64,000 nucleotides of DNA from Paenibacillus sp. S150 (GTDB lineage Bacteria; Bacillota; Bacilli; Paenibacillales; Paenibacillaceae), in assembly GCF_019352175.1 (NCBI RefSeq), contig NZ_JACBYI010000014.1:93480-157479 (forward strand). The letters run 5' to 3'. Shown here in pieces: positions 55,492 to 64,000 of the stretch. The notes under the pieces are model-generated. The model was not told where the DNA came from. It was given only the letters and a program-made list of their open reading frames with translations, and ran no database searches. Numbering within the stretch: position 1 is the stretch's first letter; every line of letters starts with the position of its first letter. Position numbers and translations under genes: made by a program.

Positions 55492-55875
55492 ATGGAGAAG
55501 GACGGAGGCAAGCTCCCGGCGGAACTCGCAGTGGAGAATTTCAAATACAGCGAGAAAAACGAACAGCTTGTAAAAAAGAGCTTTTGGAGCAAAACGAAGA
55601 AATTTGCCGGTAAAATCCCCTTCACAAAAGATGCGGTGGCGATGTACTACTGTGCGGTGGATGCCAAAACCCCCTTGTGGGTCAAAGGCATCGCCTTCGG
55701 GGCGCTCGCTTATTTTATCTCGCCAATCGACGCCATTCCCGATGCGCTGATCGGCCTGGGGCTGACGGATGATGCAGCGATTATTGCCGCAGGCATCAAA
55801 GCGATAGCGGGGCATGTAACTGATGAGCACCGGCAGAAATCCGAGAAGTTTTTTGAACAGGAATCATCCGGTTGA
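55492..55875 (+). CDS. YkvA-like DUF1232 membrane protein
   Basis: 127 residues. The DUF1232 core is clear: WVKGIAFGALAYFISPIDAI then PDALIGLGLTDDAAIIAAGI, a short membrane-associated helical hairpin with the SPIDxIPD motif. Function of the family is unknown. ATG 55492 follows GAGGAGG; the frame extends to 55450 without a better signal. A TATAAT lies near 55430. Confidence 0.9.
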   Translation: MEKDGGKLPAELAVENFKYSEKNEQLVKKSFWSKTKKFAGKIPFTKDAVAMYYCAVDAKTPLWVKGIAFGALAYFISPIDAIPDALIGLGLTDDAAIIAAGIKAIAGHVTDEHRQKSEKFFEQESSG

Positions 55876-56550
55876 TGAATGAATCAAAGATAGTCCTGAA
55901 GAACCCAAAATAGTAGATTGTACCTGATGTTTTCAGGAGGATCTTGTCCACCGGCTATGAGTATGAATATCCATTAACGATGCATAAAAGCTGGCAAACT
56001 AAGCCTTGAAAAGCAAGTGCAATAAATAAATATCCCCTAATTTTGAACCTGAAAAGCTTAAGAAGGAGCCGCTAAACCGCTATGCTGCTTCGAAACGCCT
56101 TATCTAATTAAGCTTCGGGATGTCTGATTGCACTTTGTGCAGCAGATGTCCTCTCAATCGGCCGGCAAACGGAAGCTATTGCACTTTGTACAGCAGAATT
56201 TAGCAAGAACGGTGTTTTGGACCCCCGCGCCCGGAATCTGTTGCACCAGATACAGCAGGATGCAATTCGTCGCTGAATATTGAGCATTCTATTGCAGTAA
56301 GTGCAATCAGAGGATACATCTTCATGGGTTATCGTATATAATGCCGCTGGCTGGTCAAATGCAGCAAGCAGTATTTATCGACGGTGCATGATGGCTTTAA
56401 GCCGCAGGTGATCTGGAACCAGCTGTTTCCGTTCTTGATCACAACGCTTCTGGTTCAAGAGGTGCCCTACATTAGATTCCCGTTAATTTATAGCTGCAGA
56501 GACGAACAAGACACTAATAAATTGGGTGATTATTCAAAAGACGGGGAGTA
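55876..56550. other. Spacer with a short repeat and no intact gene
   Basis: ATTGCACTTTGTGCAGCAGA at 56127 recurs as ATTGCACTTTGTACAGCAGA at 56178, exactly 51 bp later, and as GTTGCACCAGATACAGCAGG at 56240. The stretch near 56395-56470 reads FKPQVIWNQLFPFLITTLLV in one frame, perhaps a gene remnant. Nothing else supported. Confidence 0.5.
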
Positions 56551-56823
56551 GGTACATATTCTACTCTTAGTCAAATTCAAGTTCAGAGTGTCCTAAAAGG
56601 AGATAAGGAAATAGAAGGAACCATGGTTAAAGTTTCTCAAAAAGGAGGAACAATCGGATAAACTAAAGTCATTTCCAAACATTCCACTCATCTGCAAAAA
56701 GATCAAGCAGTTGTTTTGTTCTTGCGTAAAACTGATGACGGGAACTGTTTTCCGATTAATGAGGACGATAGTGTCTTTTTACGGAACATTTCCTTAAATA
56801 ATTCCGTTCAGCAGATGAGCTGA
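56551..56823 (+). pseudogene. Degenerate gene fragment with internal stop
   Basis: One frame reads GTYSTLSQIQVQSVLKGDKE, IEGTMVKVSQKGGTIG, then a TAA at 56659, then continues TKVISKHSTHLQKDQAVVLF, LRKTDDGNCFPINEDDSVFL to a TGA at 56821. The two halves clearly belong together, so a stop mutation is likely. The N-terminus is missing; the preceding sequence reads sensibly only in another frame (GDYSKDGE). Probably a secreted protein of unknown function. The DNA is more AT-rich than the neighbours. Confidence 0.6.
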
Positions 56824-56828
56824 CAAAA

Positions 56829-57204
56829 ATGAATAAGCTAATCATTTCTATACTCTCGTTCTTGCTGCTAATATACTGCTGAATGAATCCAAAGAAAATA
56901 AGGCGGTTAAGGAAGAAAATAATATCTCTTCAGTCGGGATTGGTTCTTTTGCTTTCCCTTATATTAAATGGAATAATAGTATATCACTATTACGGATACG
57001 CCTGCTGAAGAAGTTGACAAGCTGCTCGGAGAGATTACGAATTATTCAACAACTGGGACGGGAGAAACCCTGGATCATTCCTCTAATTTTTATCAAGTAG
57101 GGACTAAGTTATGGTCTATCAGAAATATCGATTCTTTACAAGAAATAGCTGTCGAAACAGGCAGAAATCAATATATTAAAGCAATAGTAACCAAAGAAGA
57201 ATAA
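56829..57204 (+). pseudogene. Frameshifted small secreted-protein gene
   Basis: ATG 56829 starts a hydrophobic signal (MNKLIISILSFLLLIYC) followed by a stop. The +1 frame then reads LNESKENKAVKEENNISSVG, IGSFAFPYIKWNN, and a third frame continues ITDTPAEEVDKLLGEITNYS to YIKAIVTKEE and stops at 57202. Three frames thus make one protein of about 120 residues, broken by two frameshifts. Possibly a pair with the preceding fragment. No function known. Confidence 0.65.
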
Positions 57205-57278
57205 GCAGATTTTTGCCCTCAAACAACTCATTCTAAAAAAAGAGGTGCAACCGAAGTTGCACTATATAAATTCTCCGC

Positions 57279-57303
57279 CGGACAGCTTTCTTTGGAAAGC
57301 TGT
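57279..57303 (+). terminator. Terminator after the degenerate genes
   Basis: ACAGCTTTC and GAAAGCTGT form a stem with TTTG loop, followed by TTGTTTT. A second hairpin, GTGCAAC/GTTGCAC, lies just before. Confidence 0.75.
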
Positions 57304-57311
57304 TTGTTTTG

Positions 57312-57464
57312 CTATTCTTCGCCCCAAGCCTTCATCAGTCTGATGATGGGAATAAGCATATGGCCGAATTCGGTCAGGGAGTATCCAACCCTAGGAGGCA
57401 CCTGCCGGTATACCTCATGGTGGACTGCGCCATCCCCTTCCAGCTCACGGAGCTGGAGAGTGAG
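57312..57464 (-). pseudogene. C-terminal fragment of an HxlR-family regulator
   Basis: The reverse frame reads LTLQLRELEGDGAVHHEVYR, QVPPRVGYSLTEFGHMLIPI, IRLMKAWGEE then stop, the exact ending of HxlR winged-helix regulators. An in-frame TAG precedes it and the N-terminal half, including the recognition helix, is gone. About 50 of some 110 residues remain. Confidence 0.85.
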
Positions 57465-57797
57465 CTAGCGCACTCCATCAATAGAATTTAGCATAATTTA
57501 CTATATTGATCGCACTCCCAAAAATGGTATTAATAAACAATATTAAGCCTGCACGCAAGACACAGTCAAACCGGATAACGGGGGAACTGCAGCCTTGTGC
57601 TGATTCTCCCAGTCTGCCACGCCTGCAGGCGGCCTCCGGCTGCGGTCTGAACGAGCCGCGCAGCATTATACGGCAAAGTGGGTAAGGGTGAAATACATAA
57701 AAGCTTCGAAAAAGAATTGAAAACTTGCTGAAAGTTCTGCTAGTCTAATGAAGTGAGCACCGTATCGTCATTTCAAGATTGAAGGGATTCCTGCAGC

Positions 57798-58208
57798 ATG
57801 AAAATCATTCGTATTATTGTTCAAGTAGGCGTATTGTACGTATTCTATCTCGCCGGAGACTATTTGCAGAAGCTGCTGCATCTTCCGGTTCCGGGCAGCA
57901 TTGTCGGTTTATTGCTGCTTTTTATTTTATTGCTGTTCAAGATTGTGCCGGTAAAGCTGATTGAAGACGGTTCATTGTTCATTCTGGCTTATCTTCCGAT
58001 GTTCTTCATTCCGGCTACCGCCGGAATTATGAATCACCTCGATATATTCAGCGGCCGCGGGCTGCTGATGATCGGCATATTGGTGGTAAGCAGTGTGCTT
58101 ACCATGGTTGTGACAGCCCATGCCAGTGATTGGATTGCCGGACGCCGCATACGGCGCAGGAATCATGCTGCAGTCACTGCCGTGCGTGAGAAGGGGAGCC
58201 AGGCATGA
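57798..58208 (+). CDS. lrgA: CidA/LrgA-family membrane protein
   Basis: 136 residues with four hydrophobic segments (IIVQVGVLYVFYLAGDYLQK, VGLLLLFILLLFKIV, LFILAYLPMFFIPATAGIMN, MIGILVVSSVLTMVVTA). Family motif PVPGSIVGLLLLF is intact. CidA/LrgA proteins were described as holin-like and are now linked to overflow-metabolite transport. It overlaps the lrgB-like gene by 4 bp (ATGA). Ribosome-binding site is weak (GAAGGGATT). About 330 bp upstream lies decayed DNA. Confidence 0.9.
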   Translation: MKIIRIIVQVGVLYVFYLAGDYLQKLLHLPVPGSIVGLLLLFILLLFKIVPVKLIEDGSLFILAYLPMFFIPATAGIMNHLDIFSGRGLLMIGILVVSSVLTMVVTAHASDWIAGRRIRRRNHAAVTAVREKGSQA

Positions 58209-58894
58209 GAATTCTGCTTGCGATCGGCTTCGTCCTGATGAATGTCGGCATTTATCTGTTCATGTCCATGCTGTACAGACGGTTTCGTCTTCCCGTGCTT
58301 CTTCCGGCGCTGACTGCAACTTTTACAGTGGTGGTATTGCTGCTGGGCTTCCATATTTCTTATGATACTTATATGATCGGCGGAGAATGGATCAACCGCT
58401 TGCTGGGACCTGCCGTGGTGTCGCTTGCGTATCCGCTCTACAAGCAGCGCCATGTGCTGTGGCAGAATCTGCCGGGAATTCTGGGCGGGACAGTCATTGG
58501 GCTGCTGGTCGGAATGTTCAGCGGCCTGCTGATGGCAGCCGGTCTGGGATTCTCCAAGCTGTATGTGCTCTCAATATTGCCCAAATCGATTACGACCGCC
58601 GTGGCGATCCAGATCTCCAGCAATCTTGGCGGTGACTCGTCCTTGACCTCCGTGTTCGTGATGATTGCCGGTTTTACCGGTGCGATTGGCGGGCCTTACA
58701 TTATCAAGCTGTTCAGAATCCGCAGCGAATCCGGCATCGGCATCGGCCTGGGGACAGCTTCCCACGCCCTCGGCACGGCAAAAGCGCTGGAATACGGTGA
58801 ACAGTCGGTATCCATGAGCTCTGTGGCGATGACAGTCTGTGCAATCGTAGGTTCAATCATAGGCCCGCTTGTCGCCTGGATCATGTACCATTAA
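58205..58894 (+). CDS. lrgB: LrgB-family membrane protein
   Basis: 229 residues, multi-pass. LLGPAVVSLAYPLYKQ and LPKSITTAVAIQISSNLGGD are the hallmark LrgB segments; GIGLGTASHALGTAKALEYG follows near the C-terminus. It is thought to work together with the LrgA/CidA partner. Start ATG 58205 overlaps the partner stop, so the two are translated together. Confidence 0.93.
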   Translation: MRILLAIGFVLMNVGIYLFMSMLYRRFRLPVLLPALTATFTVVVLLLGFHISYDTYMIGGEWINRLLGPAVVSLAYPLYKQRHVLWQNLPGILGGTVIGLLVGMFSGLLMAAGLGFSKLYVLSILPKSITTAVAIQISSNLGGDSSLTSVFVMIAGFTGAIGGPYIIKLFRIRSESGIGIGLGTASHALGTAKALEYGEQSVSMSSVAMTVCAIVGSIIGPLVAWIMYH

Positions 58895-58907
58895 TGAAAT
58901 CGGGTTA

Positions 58908-61468
<2,561 letters not shown>

Positions 61469-61589
61469 ACCTTGGATGAGCTTAATGCGGTGAAAGTGAA
61501 ATTACACCTTGCCTATCCATAACCTTTCATATTACTGTTGAAAAATGGTGCGGGAGCGTTGTTATTTTCAATATAAGGAGGTGGCGGCG

Positions 61590-62126
61590 GTGAAAAAAGT
61601 GCTGTATGGCTTCATTGCCGTCTTCGCCCTGGCAGGAATTATAGTCTATGGCTTTGTCAGTGCGCCTAAGGTGATACAAGTGGACCGGGAGATTGAAGTC
61701 ATGGGCTACAAGGAGGAAAATCCGGAGTTCGCGCAGCCGGTTACGCTGCTTTTTACAGGAGTTTTTGATGGAAAATCAAAGAGCTTCTTAGGCGGGCTGA
61801 CGATTAACGGACAAGAATACAGGCAGTGCCGATTGTCACCGGAATTCGCATTGGCGACGTGCGTTATAGATGGCGTTCCTTCTTCAGTCATCGGAATGGT
61901 ATTTGCCAGCGGGGATTTTAAGGAGTGGAGCCTGATGATAGGGCCTTCCTACGGCTATCAGAGCTCCTACAGTGAGCTGTACAGCTTGTTGAATGAAGGG
62001 GATTCTACAGGTTCGGCAGGAAATATCATCATGACGCTTTCCGATGCCGGCCGTGATTCTGCGCTGGAGGATTTTCATGTTCTGATGGAGCGCTGGCAGG
62101 ACAAGATGGCGAGCCGGAATCCATAA
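61590..62126 (+). CDS. Hypothetical membrane-anchored protein
   Basis: 178 residues. An N-terminal hydrophobic helix (VLYGFIAVFALAGIIVYGFV) anchors an outside domain of about 150 residues (LLFTGVFDGKSKSFLGGLTI, VIGMVFASGDFKEWSLMIGP). GTG 61590 follows AAGGAGGTGG at good distance; the upstream ATG 61545 has no such signal. No family recognised. It stands alone. Confidence 0.75.
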   Translation: MKKVLYGFIAVFALAGIIVYGFVSAPKVIQVDREIEVMGYKEENPEFAQPVTLLFTGVFDGKSKSFLGGLTINGQEYRQCRLSPEFALATCVIDGVPSSVIGMVFASGDFKEWSLMIGPSYGYQSSYSELYSLLNEGDSTGSAGNIIMTLSDAGRDSALEDFHVLMERWQDKMASRNP

Positions 62127-62219
62127 CCTCTGTAGAAAGCATGTTTGCGAAACAGTGCAATGGGTAACTATAACTTAAGTAACCCATTAACCTGCACAGC
62201 TTGCAAAGGAGGATTTCAC

Positions 62220-62393
62220 ATGTCAGATCATATCGAGAATGAAGCGGACATCCGCAATAAAGAAAACAAGGATGGCGATTCGCTCGCGGAACGCAAAAAG
62301 ATGGAGAATGGCGTGGACGTTGAACCGGAGGCCGATGACTGGGTAGCCAAACCTGCGGAAACCTCCCATCCCGACCCGCTTCCCAAGAACTGA
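62220..62393 (+). CDS. Small acidic hydrophilic protein, unknown
   Basis: 57 residues, highly charged, no hydrophobic segment, probably unstructured (NEADIRNKENKDGDSLAERK, VEPEADDWVAKPAETSHPDP). A very strong ribosome-binding site (AAAGGAGG) precedes ATG 62220, which supports a real gene. It is followed by a terminator. Function unknown. Confidence 0.75.
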   Translation: MSDHIENEADIRNKENKDGDSLAERKKMENGVDVEPEADDWVAKPAETSHPDPLPKN

Positions 62394-62447
62394 AGCCATA
62401 TATAGAGTGAATTCTTAAGTTCTCCTTATATAGCGCTTGTCTTCCGG

Positions 62448-62477
62448 CAGACTATCCTTGGCGGGTAGTCTGTTTTG
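62448..62477 (+). terminator. Terminator after the 57-residue protein gene
   Basis: CAGACTA and TAGTCTG form a stem followed by TTTTG. Confidence 0.8.
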
Positions 62478-62613
62478 CTGCGGATTCATATTGAGAACCG
62501 TTTAGTAAATAATGTATACTTGAAGCAGGTACAACCTCATCATGTCTACATTCTCCAGTTCATCGCAGATTTCATTGGTCGCAGGTCATTCCAAGTTGCG
62601 GGGAGGAATCTTA

Positions 62614-62799
62614 ATGCGAAGTCGGAACGAGAACGGCCGTTATCGGTACAAGCGCGGGGAGACGCTTGTGGGCAACCTGGAGAAGAGGTACGGATCGGAT
62701 TTTGGCGTGCGCAGTGACATGAAGCTCGAAATGCTAAGAAGGCAGCATGAGGAGCAGCCGTTGACGCAGCTGTTCAAGGAGCAGCAGGACAAACAATGA
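62614..62799 (+). CDS. Small basic hypothetical protein
   Basis: 61 residues, charged and helical (NENGRYRYKRGETLVGNLEK, RSDMKLEMLRRQHEEQPLTQ). ATG 62614 follows GGGGAGGAA. The frame extends upstream to 62542 but the ribosome-binding site marks the later start. A terminator follows at once. Function unknown. Confidence 0.7.
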   Translation: MRSRNENGRYRYKRGETLVGNLEKRYGSDFGVRSDMKLEMLRRQHEEQPLTQLFKEQQDKQ

Positions 62800-62835
62800 T
62801 AAATGCGGAGAAAGGCTGAAGCCTTTCCCGGATTA

Positions 62836-62862
62836 AGGCATAACCTTCGGGTTATGCTTTTT
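62836..62862 (+). terminator. Terminator after the 61-residue protein gene
   Basis: GCATAACC-TTCG-GGTTATGC hairpin with stable tetraloop, followed by TTTTTG. Confidence 0.9.
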
Positions 62863-62867
62863 GTTCA

Positions 62868-62964
62868 AATATAGAATATATATGCTTGGCACATTTAAAT
62901 GATCCTTCGATTTCTCGCTGAAACACCCCGGCCCTCATAAAGACGGCGTAGCTGCTTCCACTTG
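62868..62964 (+). repeat. Dispersed hairpin repeat, copy 6
   Basis: ATAGAATATATATGCTTGGC, ATGATCCTTCGATTTCTCGC, TGAAACACCCCGGCCCTCAT, AAAGACGGCGTAGCTGCTTC and CACTTG in order. As after copy 4, AAAGATCAGAATTTAT follows, so the element may extend slightly further. Confidence 0.75.
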
Positions 62965-63600
62965 AAAGATCAGAATTTATCCTGAATTTCGAAAGTAAGT
63001 ATCCACAAATCATTAAAAAGCTCTGCACGAAGGGATTTCTTGCTAAAAGCAGCTTGCACCCAATGGGTGAAGGAAAAAGAGGGGTTATCCCTTGTCCTAT
63101 CTGGATTTGTTCAATTCACTTTCGATATTCAGGTTTATATGTTTTGGGGTCCACGCAAAGTACCTGAGTCATCATCGAGCCCAAGGCCCCACTTTGTGGG
63201 GCTATTTTGTCGTAGGATATACGCAGGCTTTTGGAGTGGACGCTCCGCGAACGGAGCGTTGTCCGGGTCGCTGTGCTCTCCAGATTTATTTCATTCCCCT
63301 TAAGAGCTGCGAGGAAATGAGTACCCGCTTTTGTTGACAAAAGCTCCACGGTTTTGGGAGCTTTGTCAACAATGTAGCGGTACTTTATTTCGTCGCAGTT
63401 TCTTAGCGGTGAAAATCCGGAGACCCAGGCGGCCGCTGCCGCTGTTCCGCGGGTCTGTCCGCTCCGCTGTTTAAGCGGGAGGCGGCTCTGTCATCTTTAA
63501 AAAACACAATAAAGAAACTTAATGTAAATGAAATGAACCGGAGAACCTGAAAACGCTGATGGAACGCAAGGAGGTCCATAGGGAACGGAAGCGAAGTGTA
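62965..63600. other. Spacer with hairpins, no convincing gene
   Basis: Hairpins: GCCCCAC-TTT-GTGGGGC followed by TATTTTG near 63189-63212 (terminator-like); GGACGCTCCG/CGGAGCGTTGTCC near 63236-63262; and a long inverted repeat TTGTTGACAAAAGCTCC (63331-63347) with GGGAGCTTTGTCAACAA (63356-63372). The short frames on both strands lack ribosome-binding sites and family likeness. Confidence 0.5.
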
Positions 63601-63785
63601 AAAAGTAACACTAATGGGCTGGAATTCTGGCTTGAACGGGCTTCAGTGGGATTTTGTACACTTAATAGAGGCCCGCTCCCCCTATACGGCTGGTTTCAGC
63701 CGGATTAGTTGTACTTTTTCCCACTAGGGATGATCCGGAATCCGAATGCGGTGGATTAGTTATCCTTTTTACCACTAAAATGGCT
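63601..63785. repeat. Degenerate array with period near 51 bp
   Basis: Cores GTAACACTAA (63605), GTACACTTAA (63656), GTACTTTTTCCCACTA (63711) and TATCCTTTTTACCACTA (63761) recur at 51, 55 and about 51 bp; GGATTAGTT at 63702 and 63753 is exactly 51 bp apart. It closely resembles the array at 17.2 kb. No gene is seen from here to the window end. Confidence 0.7.
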
Positions 63786-64000
63786 GCCCTTTGGATGAAT
63801 GGTTCAAGTTCATCTTAAATTAAGCGTATTCCTCTGTAAGGGAGACAAACGGGGTAGCGTCAAGAAGTTTGTGTAAGGGTTGTAGGATATCCATTGGGAC
63901 AATGGATAGGAATGGTTTTCAAGGGTCAGGGGGGATCCCCCCTGCGAAAATTTCCTTTCATATCCAGTTGTTCTGTCGTCGGTTGGGTTGGTTCTTAGAT

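Noticed and set aside
63040..63349. Overlapping small frames on both strands near 63.1-63.3 kb
   Set aside because: They span terminator-like hairpins, lack ribosome-binding sites, and show no family likeness.

Overview
The window looks like a chromosomal segment of a diazotrophic Paenibacillus. Coding DNA is GC-richer than the AT-rich spacers, ribosome-binding sites are strong (AAGGAGG type), promoters are sigma-A-like, and several starts are GTG or TTG. The gene set fits a plant-associated, polysaccharide-degrading Firmicute: AraC/YesS-like regulators, Lpl/YtcQ-type ABC importers, families PL11, GH105, GH30, GH51 and CE7, a c-di-AMP riboswitch, and an iron-only nitrogenase. No rRNA, tRNA, insertion sequence or CRISPR array was found. 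This assignment rests on recognising families by eye; no database search was possible.

Layout. 0-2.8 kb: the start of gldA, divergent from a PocR/AraC regulator, plus a hypothetical gene. 2.9-16.9 kb: an internally deleted LacI-type regulator, then a rhamnogalacturonan (pectin) locus with an FG-GAP propeller protein, a GH105 hydrolase, a lipoprotein-plus-two-permease importer, a YesS-like membrane regulator, a sulfatase and a secreted PL11 lyase. 17.9-21.7 kb: a KamA-family radical SAM enzyme under a c-di-AMP riboswitch, divergent from a HAD phosphatase and mannitol-1-phosphate dehydrogenase; both arms could make compatible solutes. 21.9-27.6 kb: an L-fucose catabolic operon (isomerase, kinase, aldolase, mutarotase) with a divergent DeoR regulator.

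28.3-43.0 kb is the core of the window. One operon encodes cofactor assembly (nifB, nifE, nifN, nifX, a small unknown protein, and a homocitrate synthase split into two genes). A ferredoxin gene points the other way. A second operon encodes the complete iron-only nitrogenase anfHDGK, followed by a HEPN-like protein, a class I glutamine amidotransferase and a PNPOx-fold flavoprotein. A Rieske oxygenase gene follows. Exact TGTNA-N7-TNACA (GlnR/TnrA-type) boxes precede anfH and the Rieske gene, and a one-base-longer version precedes nifB, so the region is probably nitrogen-controlled.

43-64 kb: mixed genes, including a pyridoxine/HMP kinase, a chimeric ECF-sigma/secreted-domain gene, glycosyltransferases, a GH30 glycosidase with its AraC regulator, an SGNH hydrolase, a sugar isomerase/CE7 esterase pair, a YkvA-like protein, LrgAB, a GH51 arabinofuranosidase with an ArsR-like regulator, and small hypotheticals. 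55.9-57.5 kb holds decayed genes. Spacers throughout carry two repeat classes: a dispersed hairpin element of about 100 bp (six copies plus a remnant) and five arrays with a period near 51 bp.
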